From Streptomyces sp. NBC_01216 (GTDB taxonomy: Bacteria > Actinomycetota > Actinomycetes > Streptomycetales > Streptomycetaceae), in NCBI RefSeq assembly GCF_035994945.1, contig NZ_CP108677.1, positions 6,324,001 to 6,388,000 on the forward strand: a stretch of DNA of 64,000 nt, written 5' to 3'. Positions 43,776-53,900 of the stretch are shown piece by piece. The position numbers were made by a program, and so were the translations under genes. How positions within the stretch are numbered: the stretch's first letter is position 1; every line of letters starts with the position of its first letter. The notes beneath the pieces are model-generated. The model was not told where the DNA came from, ran no database searches, and saw only the letters and a program-made list of their open reading frames with translations.

Positions 43776-44228
43776 ATGAGCGCAGATCAGATGTCCGTCG
43801 GCGAGATGCTCGCCGCCACGGTTCCCATGGCCAGGACTCTCGGACTGGAGTTCCTGGAGACGACTTCGGAACGGGCCGTCGTCCGGCTGCCGGACCAGGC
43901 CGACTACCACAACCACGTCGGCGGCCCGCACGCCGGCGCCATGTTCACGCTGGCCGAGTCCGCCAGCGGTGCGATCGTCCTGGCCGCCTTCGGTGACCAG
44001 CTGGGCCGTGCGGTGCCGCTCGCCGTCAAGGCCGAGATCGGCTACAAGAAGCTCGCCATGGGTGTCGTGACGGCCACCGCCACGCTCGGTCGCCCCGCCG
44101 CCGAGGTCGTCGCCGAACTGGACGAAGGGCGTCGCCCCGAGTTCCCGGTCCGGATCTCGATCACGCGCGAGGACGGTGCCGAGACCGGCGAGATGACGGT
44201 CGTCTGGACCCTGCGCCCCAACGCCTGA
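43776..44228 (+). CDS. hotdog-fold thioesterase-like protein (DUF4442/PaaI type)
   Basis: A 150-residue single hotdog domain: ADYHNHVGGPHAGAMFTLAE near residue 42, where the HNHVGGPHAGA loop precedes the central helix, and IGYKKLAMGVVTATATLG near 90. DUF4442/YiiD_C and PaaI-type proteins are acyl-CoA thioesterases or remain uncharacterised; the catalytic Asp/Glu of PaaI may correspond to Glu in FTLAESASGA. TAACAT lies six bases before the ATG, a likely leaderless start. A strong terminator follows. Confidence 0.85.
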   Translation: MSADQMSVGEMLAATVPMARTLGLEFLETTSERAVVRLPDQADYHNHVGGPHAGAMFTLAESASGAIVLAAFGDQLGRAVPLAVKAEIGYKKLAMGVVTATATLGRPAAEVVAELDEGRRPEFPVRISITREDGAETGEMTVVWTLRPNA

Positions 44229-44244
44229 CCTCCGGCCGGCACCC

Positions 44245-44283
44245 TCCGCCCCCGCGCCCCGTCTCACGGGGCGCGGGGGCGGA
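44245..44283. terminator. strong hairpin terminator after the hotdog gene
   Basis: A perfect 18-bp GC stem (44245-44262 with 44266-44283) and 3-nt loop begin 17 bp after the stop codon. Confidence 0.85.
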
Positions 44284-44444
44284 CGCGTCCAGGGCCCGGC
44301 GCCCCGCCCCGGCCGCCCCGAGCCCCTGTGGCCCGCATCGCCGAGTCGAGGTCCGTACCCCGTGACCAGGTAGGCTGCCCCGGCGTGCGCGAGGCCGCGC
44401 GCCGAGGCCACGGGCCGGCAGGGGTCGATACGGGAGGAACCCGC

Positions 44445-45104
44445 GTGCACGTGCAGGAATGGCTGGAGACGATCCCCGCGGTCGCCGTCTACGCGCTGGT
44501 GGGCGTGGTCATCGGGCTGGAGAGCCTGGGCATCCCGCTGCCGGGCGAGATCGTTCTCGTGAGTTCCGCGCTGCTGGCCTCACAACACGGCGACATCAAC
44601 CCGTACGTCCTCGGCGCCTGCGCCACCGCCGGCGCGATCATCGGCGACTCGATCGGCTACGCGATCGGACGCAAGGGGGGCCGTCCGTTGCTCGCCTGGC
44701 TCGGCGGGAAGTTCCCCGGGCACTTCAGCGAGGCCAACATCGGCATGGCCGAGCGGTCCTTCGAGAAGTGGGGCATGTGGGCCGTCTTCTTCGGCCGCTT
44801 CGTGGCTCTGCTGCGGATCTTCGCCGGACCGCTCGCGGGCGTTCTGCGTATGCCGTACTGGAAGTTCCTCCTGGCCAACGTGTTCGGCGGAATCCTCTGG
44901 GCGGGGGGCACCACGGCCGTCGTCTACTCGGTCGGGATCGTCGCCGAAGCCTGGCTCAAGCGTTTCTCCTGGCTGGGACTGGTCCTCGCGGTCCTGATCG
45001 GCGTCACGTCGATGCTGGTCCTCAGGAACCGGGCGAAGAAGGCGGCGGCCCGTGCCCGGTCCGTCGAGGAGTCCGGCCCGGAGCCCGTCGTGGTCGCGGA
45101 CTGA
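44445..45104 (+). CDS. DedA-family membrane protein
   Basis: A 219-residue protein from a GTG with GGGAGG upstream. DedA hallmarks: VVIGLESLGIPLPGEIVLVS near residue 22, IGDSIGYAIGRKGGRPLL near 65, FGRFVALLRIFAGPLAGVLR near 112, and WAGGTTAVVYSVGIVAEAW near 155. DedA proteins include flippases for undecaprenyl phosphate and phosphatidylethanolamine and support the proton motive force and antibiotic tolerance; the substrate here is not known. C-terminal tail is basic. Confidence 0.9.
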   Translation: MHVQEWLETIPAVAVYALVGVVIGLESLGIPLPGEIVLVSSALLASQHGDINPYVLGACATAGAIIGDSIGYAIGRKGGRPLLAWLGGKFPGHFSEANIGMAERSFEKWGMWAVFFGRFVALLRIFAGPLAGVLRMPYWKFLLANVFGGILWAGGTTAVVYSVGIVAEAWLKRFSWLGLVLAVLIGVTSMLVLRNRAKKAAARARSVEESGPEPVVVAD

Positions 45105-45281
45105 CACGGCGCACGGCCCGCGGATCGGAGCGTGGTCCGCGGCCCGAGCGCGAGGGCGGACCCCGGCCCGCGGGCCGGGCACCCGACGCCGCTGCGGGAA
45201 GCGGCCCGCGGACCCGGCCGAGCCGACCCCCGGCCGGAGGGCGCGGCCCTCGCTGTCGCGGCGCCGCGCCCGTCGGGGCGC

Positions 45282-45809
45282 TCAGTCCTCGAACGCCTCG
45301 GTGTGGCTCTTCGCCAGCAGCAGGTACATCTCGGCGTTCAGCCTGATGCCCGCCCGCTCCTCCTCCGTCAGGGCGCGCCGGACCTTCGCCGGCACGCCGG
45401 CGACCAGGGAACCCGGCGGGATCTCCATGCCCTGCGGCACGAGCGCCTGGGCGGCGACCAGGGAGCCGGCCCCGACCCGGGCCCCGTTGAGGATCGTGGC
45501 GCCCATGCCGACAAGGACGTCGTCCTCCACCGTGCAGCCGTGCACGGTGGCGTTGTGCCCGACCGTGACCCGGTCGCCGATGCTGACCGGGAACCCCGGG
45601 TCGACGTGCACCGTGCAGTTGTCCTGGATGTTGGTGTCCTCGCCGACGACGATGGGTCCGCAGTCCGCGCGCAGCACCGCGTGGTACCACACGCCGGCGC
45701 GGGCGCCGAGCGTGACGTCGCCGAGCACGACGGAGGTCGGCGCGGTGAACGCCGTCGGATCGACCCGCGGCTCCTTGCCGCCCACGCCTCTGATCAACGC
45801 CTCCGCCAC
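45282..45809 (-). CDS. gamma-carbonic anhydrase-family protein
   Basis: A 175-residue left-handed beta-helix trimer. The three zinc ligands are in place: His68 (NCTVHVDPG), His85 and His90 (VGHNATVHGC). The upstream acidic loop of Methanosarcina Cam with its proton-shuttle Glu is absent, as in most CaiE/YrdA-like members, so carbonic anhydrase activity is uncertain. Ends with two helices (EEERAGIRLNAEMYLLLAKS) typical of the YrdA group. Confidence 0.9.
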   Translation of the reverse strand: MAEALIRGVGGKEPRVDPTAFTAPTSVVLGDVTLGARAGVWYHAVLRADCGPIVVGEDTNIQDNCTVHVDPGFPVSIGDRVTVGHNATVHGCTVEDDVLVGMGATILNGARVGAGSLVAAQALVPQGMEIPPGSLVAGVPAKVRRALTEEERAGIRLNAEMYLLLAKSHTEAFED

Positions 45810-45929
45810 CGTTCACTCCGTTCGTTCGCGCCTGCTTCACGCCCTTGCGCACCCTACGCGGCGCTGTCATGACGGACATCACAGGGCGCCGCACTGATCG
45901 GGTGCGACGGCGCCGACTACCGTGTGCGG

Positions 45930-46703
45930 GTGCCCAGGAACAGAAACATGTTCTCGTCTCTCGCCGCCTGGCGGCGCCGTGTTCTCGCCCGCGCCGTGCG
46001 GGGCGGCTGGCGCTGGATGCAGGAGGCGGGCGCCGTGACCGCCGAGCGTCCGGGGAGGCTCCGCTTCCGCCGACTCGGCGCGGGTACCCGGCTGGCGTTC
46101 CCCCAGGGCACCGTGTTCGGGGAGCCGTGGATCGAGATCGGCGAGTGCTGCATCATCGCCGAACAGGTCACGCTCACCGCCGGCATGATGCCCGGACTCG
46201 ACCTCGGCGCGGACACCGTCCTCTGCCTCGGCGACGGCGTCGTCCTCGGCCGGGGCAGCCATGTCATCGCGGACGCCGCGGTGCGCATCGGCTCCGACAC
46301 GTACTGCGGCCCGTACGTGTACATCACCTCGACCAACCACAGCTACGACGACCCGCACGAGCCCATCGGCCGACAGTGGCCGCGGTCCGCGCCGGTCGAG
46401 ATCGGCCCCGGCTGCTGGCTCGGTACCGGATCGGTGATCCTTCCCGGGGCCCGGATCGGACGCAACGTGGTCGTCGCCGCGGGGGCCGTCGTCCGCGGCG
46501 AGGTGCCGGACCACTCGGTGGTGGCGGGCGCCCCGGCCCGGGTGGTGCGCCGCTGGGACCCGGTGCGCGGCTGGCAGCCGCCGCTGCGGACGCCCGCTCC
46601 GGTCCCGATCCCCGACGATGTGACGCCCGAGCAGCTCGCGGCGCTCGCACGGCTCGAGCTCGACGTCGGCGGGGACCTGAGCCAGGTACTCAAGGACGCC
46701 TGA
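45930..46703 (+). CDS. hexapeptide-repeat acyltransferase (LbH fold)
   Basis: A 257-residue protein of the maltose/galactoside O-acetyltransferase type. Hexapeptide coils run from about residue 60 to 195, with the catalytic-type His in TSTNHSYDDPHEPIGRQWPR near 133 and VIADAAVRIGSDTYCGPYVY before it. Such enzymes acetylate sugars or lipids in exopolysaccharide or antibiotic pathways; no pathway genes are adjacent. TACCGT lies six bases before the GTG at 45930, favouring this start over GTG 45924; an ATG at 45948 with AGGAAC upstream is another option. Confidence 0.82.
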   Translation: MPRNRNMFSSLAAWRRRVLARAVRGGWRWMQEAGAVTAERPGRLRFRRLGAGTRLAFPQGTVFGEPWIEIGECCIIAEQVTLTAGMMPGLDLGADTVLCLGDGVVLGRGSHVIADAAVRIGSDTYCGPYVYITSTNHSYDDPHEPIGRQWPRSAPVEIGPGCWLGTGSVILPGARIGRNVVVAAGAVVRGEVPDHSVVAGAPARVVRRWDPVRGWQPPLRTPAPVPIPDDVTPEQLAALARLELDVGGDLSQVLKDA

Positions 46704-46770
46704 CCGGGCGGACACCCCCCGGGGGGCCGGCCCCTCGCGGGACGGCCCCGCCATGGCCGCGCGGGCGTGC

Positions 46771-47637
46771 TCAGCCCGTGGCGAGGAGCACCGTCCCGAT
46801 CAGCGCGAGACCCGCGCCCGCGGCCTGGACCGGGCGCAGCCGTTCCCCCAGCACCCCGCGCGCCGCCAGCGCCGTGACGACCGGGTAGAGGCTGGCCAGG
46901 ACGGCGGCGACCGTGACGGGACCGAGCTGCGCCGCGACCGAGTACGTCCCGTTGGCGGCGACGTCCGCCAGCCCCACGAAGGCGAGGGCCGGCAGGGCCG
47001 CCAGGACGGTCCGCATCCCGCCGCCGTCCTCCGGCAGGGCCCGCCCGCCCCGCTTCACGGAGAGGTACAGCGCGCCGCCGCCCACCACCACGTTCGTGAC
47101 GCGCTGGACGAACAGGGCGAGGAAGAGGCCGGTGAGCGTCGTGGACGCCTCCGCGATCAGCGCCATCACCGCGCCGAACCCGCATGCCGCCACCACGGTG
47201 AGCAGCACCGCCCGGCGACGCACGGGCGCGCCCCGCAGCTCGGGGCCGCCGGCGAGGACCACGCCGGCGACCGCCACCGCGATGCCCGCGAACTGAGGCA
47301 GCCCCGGCCGGTCGCCGAGGAGCAGCCCCACGGACACGGGGACGACGCCCAGCGACCCGAGCGGGGAGACCACGCCCATCGGGCCGAGTGCCAGCGCCTT
47401 GTAGAAGCACAGCATCGCCACCGGGCCGACCGCGCCGGCCGCGACCGCGTACCAGAGACGCGGCCCCGCCTCGCTCCAGCCGCCCGCGGCGGCGACGACG
47501 CCGCCCAGCACGACCGTCGCGAGGATCTGCGACGCGACGACGACCGTCAGGGCCGGCATCCGCCGGGTGAGTAGCCCGCCGCCGAAGTCGGCCAGGCCCC
47601 ACAGAAGGCTGGTGGCCAGGGCGAACAGTGCTGTCAT
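46771..47637 (-). CDS. EamA/DMT-superfamily transporter
   Basis: A 288-residue protein with ten membrane spans: MTALFALATSLLWGLADFGG at the start, PMGVVSPLGSLGVVPVSVGL near 95, and PVTVAAVLASLYPVVTALAA near 238 as the two repeat cores. The ATG at 47637 has GAGGATTCC upstream. The gene is divergent from an XRE-cupin regulator with inverted repeats between, a common arrangement in which the regulator controls export of an amino acid or related metabolite. Substrate unknown. Confidence 0.87.
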   Translation of the reverse strand: MTALFALATSLLWGLADFGGGLLTRRMPALTVVVASQILATVVLGGVVAAAGGWSEAGPRLWYAVAAGAVGPVAMLCFYKALALGPMGVVSPLGSLGVVPVSVGLLLGDRPGLPQFAGIAVAVAGVVLAGGPELRGAPVRRRAVLLTVVAACGFGAVMALIAEASTTLTGLFLALFVQRVTNVVVGGGALYLSVKRGGRALPEDGGGMRTVLAALPALAFVGLADVAANGTYSVAAQLGPVTVAAVLASLYPVVTALAARGVLGERLRPVQAAGAGLALIGTVLLATG

Positions 47638-47654
47638 GGAATCCTCGCGGGGGC

Positions 47655-47708
47655 GCAGTACAGTGCGGTGAACATTCAGGTACACCTCACCGTAGTGCAG
47701 TGTATTGA
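47655..47708. promoter_or_regulatory. divergent operator region of the XRE-cupin/DMT pair
   Basis: TACAGTGCGGTGA and, on the other strand, TACACTGCACTACGGTGA face each other across about 15 bp, making a long interrupted inverted repeat in the 103-bp divergent promoter region. This suits binding of a dimeric XRE regulator. Confidence 0.5.
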
Positions 47709-47740
47709 ACTATGTCATCCAGAATATTGGACGGAATGTG

Positions 47741-48313
47741 TCTGACCTCGATCAGCTCACGCAGTCGCTCGCACGCAACCTGAAGCGGTGGCGCAAGGAA
47801 CGCGGACTCACGCTGGACGCTCTGGCGACCCGGGCCGGCGTCAGCCGCGGCATGATCATCCAGATCGAGCAGGCCCGTACGAACCCCAGCGTCGGCACCA
47901 CCGTGAAGCTCGCCGACGCCCTCGGCGTGTCCATCACCACTCTCCTGGACTACGAGCAGGGCCCCCAGGTCCGTCTCGTCCCGTCCGGACAGGCCGTCCG
48001 GATGTGGTCCACCTCGACGGGCAGCCACACCACGCTCCTGGTCGGCACCGAGGCGCGCGGCCCTCTGGAACTCTGGTCGTGGACGCTGATGCCCGGCGAC
48101 GGCAGCGCGTCCGACCCGCACCCCGACGGCACGACGGAACTCCTGCATGTCACGGCGGGTGTCCTCACCCTCGTCGTCGACGGCGAGGAGCACACCCTGC
48201 CGGCCGGTACCTCCGCCGTCTTCGAGGCCGGCGTGCCGCACGCCTACCGCAACGACGGTCCGGAGGAACCGGTCGAGATGACGATGGCGGTGTCCATCCC
48301 GCCCGTGCGCTGA
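47741..48313 (+). CDS. XRE-family regulator with cupin domain
   Basis: A 190-residue protein. N-terminal HTH_XRE (about 5-62): ARNLKRWRKERGLTLDALAT, then RAGVSRGMIIQIEQARTNPS and KLADALGVSITTLLD. C-terminal cupin_2 barrel (about 100-185): HPDGTTELLHVTAGVLTLVV and LPAGTSAVFEAGVPHAYRND, with the metal-site Glu/His pattern partly kept. The family senses small molecules or their degradation and controls neighbouring genes, here the divergent DMT transporter. Start assigned at GTG 47741; the ribosome site is weak and an upstream TTG is possible. Confidence 0.88.
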   Translation, partial: SDLDQLTQSLARNLKRWRKERGLTLDALATRAGVSRGMIIQIEQARTNPSVGTTVKLADALGVSITTLLDYEQGPQVRLVPSGQAVRMWSTSTGSHTTLLVGTEARGPLELWSWTLMPGDGSASDPHPDGTTELLHVTAGVLTLVVDGEEHTLPAGTSAVFEAGVPHAYRNDGPEEPVEMTMAVSIPPVR

Positions 48314-48338
48314 GAGGCCCCGCGGTGCATCCTCGCTG

Positions 48339-48761
48339 TCAGCCCAGCAGCGGGATCTCGATCGCGGGGCAGCGGTCCATGACCATGTCGAGACCGGCGT
48401 CCCGCGTGCGGACGTACGCCTCCTCGTCGACGACGCCGAGTTGGAACCACACCGCCTGGGCGCCGACGGCCACCGCCTCGTCCGCGATCCGGCCGGCGTG
48501 CTCGCTGTTCACGAAGACGTCGACCACGTCGACCGGGAAGGGGACGTCGGCGAGCGAGGCGTAGCCCTGCTCGCCGTGCACCGTCTCCGCCTTCGGGTGG
48601 ACGGGGACGATCCGCTTGCCGTGGCGCTGGAGGACGGCGGCGACGCCGTACGCCGCGCGGGAACGGTTCGACGACAGCCCGACCACGGCCCAGGTGTCAC
48701 CCGTGCCGGTCAGGATCCTCCGCACGGTGTCCGTCTCGGTGCCCGTGGACTCGACGCTCAT
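48339..48761 (-). CDS. CoA-binding domain protein (YccU type)
   Basis: A 140-residue Rossmann-like CoA_binding_2 protein: WAVVGLSSNRSRAAYGVAAV near residue 24, RIVPVHPKAETVHGEQGYAS near 50, VDVVDVFVNSEHAGRIADEA near 77 and GAQAVWFQLGVVDEEAY near 100. This is the stand-alone version of the CoA-binding domain of succinyl-CoA synthetases; function of the short proteins is unknown. Divergent from yigZ. Confidence 0.9.
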   Translation of the reverse strand: MSVESTGTETDTVRRILTGTGDTWAVVGLSSNRSRAAYGVAAVLQRHGKRIVPVHPKAETVHGEQGYASLADVPFPVDVVDVFVNSEHAGRIADEAVAVGAQAVWFQLGVVDEEAYVRTRDAGLDMVMDRCPAIEIPLLG

Positions 48762-48864
48762 CTGCTGCCTCCGCTGGTCGCTCCTCTGTCGGGTCAGAAC
48801 GAGCCGGAGCCACCGGTGATTCCCCTCCGGCCGCCAGGTCGAAGATCAGTTCAAGGACAGCCCT

Positions 48865-48870
48865 TAGGCT
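48865..48870 (+). promoter_or_regulatory. -10 element, leaderless start of the YigZ gene
   Basis: TAGGCT ends six bases before the ATG at 48877; the surrounding TTAGGCTGGCGGAATG closely resembles TTAGCCTGGCGAAATG at 22514-22529. Confidence 0.45.
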
Positions 48871-48876
48871 GGCGGA

Positions 48877-49509
48877 ATGCAGGAGCAGTACCGCACCCTC
48901 GCCCGCGAGGGCAGCCACGAGACCGAGATCAACCGCTCGCGCTTCATCTGCGCGCTGGCACCCGCCGCGAGCGAGCAGGAGGCGCAGGACTTCGTCGCCC
49001 GCGTCCGCAAGGAGCACCCGGCCGCCACGCACAACTGCTTCGCCTACGTGATCGGAGCCGACGCCGCCGTCCAGAAGGCGGGCGACGACGGCGAGCCCGG
49101 TGGCACAGCCGGCGCCCCGATGCTCCAGATGCTGATGCGGCGCGAGGTGCGGTACGTGGCCGCCGTCGTCACCCGCTACTACGGCGGCGTGAAGCTCGGC
49201 GCGGGCGGCCTGATCAGGGCCTACGGCGGAGTGGTCGGCGAGACGCTGGACAGCCTCGGCACCCTCACCCGGCGGCGCTTCCGGCTCGCCGCCGTCACCG
49301 TCGACCACCAGCGCGCGGGCAGGCTCGAGAACGACCTGCGGGCGACGGGCCGGACCGTGCGGGAGGTCCACTACGCCGAGGCCGTCACGATCCAGATCGG
49401 CCTGCCGGAGGCCGACGTGGACGGCTTCCGCGCCTGGCTCGCCGATGTGACGGCCGGCACGGCCACCCTCGAACTCGGCGGCGAGGCGTACGGCGACGCC
49501 CGGCCGTGA
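48877..49509 (+). CDS. YigZ/IMPACT-family protein
   Basis: A 210-residue protein. The IMPACT N-terminal domain (about 15-125) has SRFICALAPAASEQEAQDFV, THNCFAYVIGADAAVQKAGD and the hallmark RYYGGVKLGAGGLIRAYGG near 105; the C-terminal DUF1949 ferredoxin-like domain follows. Eukaryotic IMPACT inhibits Gcn2; the bacterial role is unknown, though peptidase-like annotations (YvyE) exist without firm proof. Confidence 0.92.
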   Translation: MQEQYRTLAREGSHETEINRSRFICALAPAASEQEAQDFVARVRKEHPAATHNCFAYVIGADAAVQKAGDDGEPGGTAGAPMLQMLMRREVRYVAAVVTRYYGGVKLGAGGLIRAYGGVVGETLDSLGTLTRRRFRLAAVTVDHQRAGRLENDLRATGRTVREVHYAEAVTIQIGLPEADVDGFRAWLADVTAGTATLELGGEAYGDARP

Positions 49510-49793
49510 CGACGGACGCGGGCGTCTCCGGCAGGGCCGACGCGGCGCCCCGCCGACCGCGCACGACCCGCCGCCGGTGGGAGGTGCCGGCCGTCGGCGG
49601 AGCGGACAGGCCCTCCGCGAGGCCGCCGGCGAGGGACAACGGACCGGACGTACCACCGGCGCACCGCCGGAACCGGTCCGGATCATGGGCCCTGGGGCGC
49701 TAGCGTGGTGGTCGCCGCCCCGCGATGCCCGTGAGGGAACCGGGACGGCCGGGGTGGAGGGAACGGCACGGACACGCGGGGCGGAGCGGCACC

Positions 49794-50963
49794 TTGAGAA
49801 TTCTGCACACGTCGGACTGGCACCTGGGACGGTCGTTCCACCGGGTCGGCCTGCTCGACGCCCAGGCGGCCTTCCTCGATCACCTGGTGGCGACGGCACG
49901 CGACCGCGAGGCCGACGCCGTCCTCGTGGCCGGGGACGTCTACGACCGCGCCGTGCCTCCCCTGGCCGCCGTGGAACTGTTCGACACCGCCCTGCACCGG
50001 CTCGCCGCGGCCGGGGTGCCGACCGTGATGATCTCCGGCAACCACGACTCGGCCCGCCGCCTCGGCGTCGGCGCCGGACTGATCGAGCGAGCCGGTATCC
50101 ACCTCCGTACCGACCCGGCCGCCGTCGGCACGCCGGTACTCCTCGCCGACACCCACGGAGAGATCGCCCTCTACGGCCTTCCCTACCTCGAACCCGCCCT
50201 CGTACGCGAACAGTTCGGCGCCCGTCGGACAGCGCACGAGGCCGTTCTCGGGGCCGCCATGGACCGGGTCCGCGCCGACCTCGCCGCACGGCCCGCGGGG
50301 ACCCGCTCGGTGGTCCTCGCGCACGCCTTCGTCGCGGGCGGCGAGCCCAGCGACAGCGAGCGGGACATCACCGTCGGCGGAGTCGCGGCCGTCCCGGCCG
50401 GGATCTTCGACGGCGTCGACTACGTCGCCCTCGGACACCTGCACGGCAGCCAGACCGTCACCCCGAGGGTGCGCTACTCCGGCTCCCCACTCGCCTACTC
50501 CTTCTCCGAAGCCGACCACCGCAAGACGATGTGGCTGATCGAACTCGGCCCCGACGGCGCGATCGAAGCGGAAGAACGGATCGACTGCCCGGTGCCCCGC
50601 CCCCTGGCCCGCGTCAGAGGACGGCTCGACGACCTGCTGGCGGACCCCGAGCTGGTACGGCACGAACAGTCCTGGATCGAGGCCACCCTCACCGACCCCG
50701 ACCGGCCCTCCGAGCCGATGGCCCGTCTCGCCGACCGCTTCCCGCACATCCTCAGCCTGGTCTTCGAGCCCGAGCGTGCCGAGTACGGTTCCGGCGCCTC
50801 CTACGCCCGGCGGCTGCGCGACCGTACCGACCAGCAGATCGCGGAGGACTTCGTGGCCCATGTGCGCGGCGGCGCGGGACCGGACGGCGACGAGCGCACG
50901 GTGCTGCTCGGAGCCTTCGACGACGTCCGGGTGGACACGGCCGGGCAGGAGGCGGGCCGATGA
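49794..50963 (+). CDS. sbcD: SbcD nuclease subunit
   Basis: A 389-residue Mre11-type phosphoesterase, exonuclease and hairpin endonuclease with SbcC. Metal-binding motifs: HTSDWHLGRSF (residue 5 on), LVAGDVYDRAVPP near 43, SGNHDSARR near 76, AHAFVAGG near 180 and LGHLHGSQ near 213. Translation must start at or near the TTG at 49794 (GGAG seven bases upstream), because the phosphoesterase fold begins at the next residues; upstream in-frame codons are not conserved-looking. The TGA overlaps the SbcC ATG. Confidence 0.92.
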   Translation: MRILHTSDWHLGRSFHRVGLLDAQAAFLDHLVATARDREADAVLVAGDVYDRAVPPLAAVELFDTALHRLAAAGVPTVMISGNHDSARRLGVGAGLIERAGIHLRTDPAAVGTPVLLADTHGEIALYGLPYLEPALVREQFGARRTAHEAVLGAAMDRVRADLAARPAGTRSVVLAHAFVAGGEPSDSERDITVGGVAAVPAGIFDGVDYVALGHLHGSQTVTPRVRYSGSPLAYSFSEADHRKTMWLIELGPDGAIEAEERIDCPVPRPLARVRGRLDDLLADPELVRHEQSWIEATLTDPDRPSEPMARLADRFPHILSLVFEPERAEYGSGASYARRLRDRTDQQIAEDFVAHVRGGAGPDGDERTVLLGAFDDVRVDTAGQEAGR

Positions 50964-53900
50964 GACTGCACCGCCTCTCCGTCACGGCCTTCGGCCCCTT
51001 CGGCACCACCCAGGAGATCGACTTCGACGCTCTGTCGTCCGCCGGCCTCTTCCTCCTCCACGGACCGACCGGCGCGGGCAAGACCTCCGTCCTCGACGCC
51101 GTCTGCTACGCCCTGTACGGAACCGTTCCCGGCGCCCGACAGACCCCCGGCGCCACCCTGCGCAGCGACCACGCCCCGGCCGGCACCGCCACCGAGGTCA
51201 CGCTCGATCTGACCGTGGGGGACCGCCGCCTGGAGATCACCCGACTCCCGGCCCAGCCGCGGCCCAAGAGGCGGGGCGGTGGCTTCACCACCGAGAAGGC
51301 CCAGAGCCGACTGCGCGCCCATGACGCGGGAACCGGCACCTGGAAGGCGCTCAGCAAGTCCCACCAGGAGATCGGTGAGGAGATCACCCAGCTCCTCGGT
51401 ATGAGCCGCGAGCAGTTCTGCCAGGTCGTGCTCCTGCCGCAGGGCGACTTCGCCCGCTTCCTGCGAGCCGACGCCGAGGCCCGCGGCAAGCTCCTGGGCA
51501 GGCTCTTCGACACCCGGCGGTTCGCCGCGGTCGAGGAGCGGCTCGCCGAACTGCGGCGCACCGCCGAGCAGCGGGTACGGGAAGGCGACGAGCGGCTCCT
51601 CGCGCTCGCGCACCGGATGGCGCAGGCCGCGGGCGGCACGGCCGTCGACGGGCGGCCCGGCGAACCCGGCCTCGCCCAGGCCGTACAGACCCTGGCCGCT
51701 GTGGCGCGCTCCGAGGCCCGGGAGAGGCTCGACATCGCCGGCGCGGCGGTCACGTCCGCCGAGAGCCGGCAGGCCGCCGCCCGGCGCGCCCACGACGAGG
51801 AACGGGATCTGGCGGCCCGGCAGGCCCAGGCCGCCGAGGCCCGTCGCCGACAGACGGAACTGGAGGCGCGCAGGCCCGGACGCGACCGCCGGCAGGCAGC
51901 CCTCGACCTTTCCCGCAAGGCCGACCTGGTGGCGCCCGCGCTCGGCCTGCGCGCGGACGCGGAACGCGAGCACGCGGCGGCGGACGCCGCCCGTCGGCGT
52001 TCCCGCGGCGGGCTGCCGCCCGAGCTGGCCGAAGCGGGTGCGGAGGAACTGGCCGAGCGGGAGAACCGGCTGCGGGAGGAACGCGGCGGCCTGGAGTCCG
52101 CGCGGCGGGCGGAGCGGCGCGAGGCCGAGATCGCCCGGGAGCGTGCCGTACTGGACCGGCTGGCCCGCGAGGACGAGGACATCCTCCAGGACGCCGCCGG
52201 CTGGCTCGCCGGCTGGGAGGCGCTCCGGGCGGGACTCAGGGAGCGTGTCGAGTCCGCGCAGGACGCCGCCGCCCGGGCCGAGCACCTCGCGGGACGCCTG
52301 GCACCGGCGCGGGACCGCCTCGCCGCCGCCCGGCGCCGGGACGAACTGGCCGGGCAGGTGGCCGCGGCCGAGGTCCGGCTCACCGTGGCCCGCGAGGAAC
52401 GCAACGACGCCCACGAGACCTGGCTCGACCTCAAGGCGCGCCGTCTGCGGGGCATCGCCGCCGAACTCGCCGCCGCCCTGACACCCGGCGATCCCTGCCG
52501 GGTGTGCGGTTCCGCCGACCACCCGGCGCCCGCCCGCACCGGCGCCGACCACGTCGACCGCGCCACCGAGGAGTCGGCCTACGCCGTCTTCACGGCCGCC
52601 GAGGAGGCCCGCACCGCCGCCGAACGCACCCTCGCGGCGACCACGGAGGCATGGTCCGCCGCCCGCGCCGAGGTCCTCACCGGACTCCGGGCCGACGGCG
52701 CGGCACCCGCCTCCAACGGCGGCGCCGCCGGCCCGGGGCCGGCCGCCCGGACCTCGGGCGGCAGCGGCGAACCCACGGTCGGCACGCTCGCCCGCGAGGT
52801 GGAGGAGCTCGGACGGCGGCACGCCGAGGCACACGCGCACGCGGCCGGGACCCACGCCGCCCGCGAGGCACTGGCGCGCGCCGAGCGTGAGCACGAGGAA
52901 CGCCTCACGCACCGGCGGGAGGCCGAGCGGAGCGTCGCCGCGCGTACGTCCCAGCGGGAGGCGCTGGACCGGGAGCAGGCCGCGCTCGACGCCGAACTGG
53001 CCCGCTTCCGGGGCGAGTCGAGTGGCGTCGCGGAGCACGCCGCCCTCCTGGAGCGGCGCATCACGCTGCTCGCGGAGGCCGCCGAGACCGTCCGCGCCGT
53101 CGAGCACACCGCCCGGCGCCTCAAGGAAGCCGACGCCCGGCTCGCCGACGCCGCCTACCGCGCCGGGTTCGACACCCCGGAGCTGGCCTCCGAAGCCCTG
53201 CTGGAGACCGCGGAGCGCCGCGACCTCCAGCACTGGGTGGACACCTGGCAGGCGGAACACGCCGCCGTGGCCGACCGGCTCGCCGAGCCCGCGACACGGG
53301 CCGCCGCGCTGCGACCGCCGGCCGACCCCGCGTCCGCCGAGGCAGCGCACTCCGCGGCCGAGCGGGCGCTGCGCGACGCTACCTCGGCCCTCGCCGCCGC
53401 CCGGGACCGGTGCGCGGAACTGTCCCGCCTCTCGCGCCAGGCCGACACCGAGGTACGCCGCCTCGGACCGCTGCGCGCCACGTACGAGCGGGTGGCCCGG
53501 CTCGCCGGTCTCACCGCGGGCACCTCGGCCGAGAACGAGCGAAGGATGCGCCTGGAGTCGTACGTCCTGGCGGCCCGGCTGGAGCAGGTCGCCGCCGCCG
53601 CCACCGCCCGCCTCCGGCACATGTCGTCCGGCCGCTACACCCTCGTCCACTCCGACGCCCGGTCCGGCGGACGACGGGCCGGCCTCGGACTGCACGTCGT
53701 CGACGCCTGGACGGGCAAGGAGCGCGACACGGCGACGCTCTCCGGCGGGGAGACCTTCTTCGTGTCCCTGGCGCTGGCACTCGGCCTGGCCGACGTCGTC
53801 ACCGAGGAGGCGGGCGGCGTCCGGCTCGACACCCTCTTCATCGACGAGGGCTTCGGCAGCCTGGACGAGCAGACCCTCGACGAGGTCCTCGATGTCCTCG

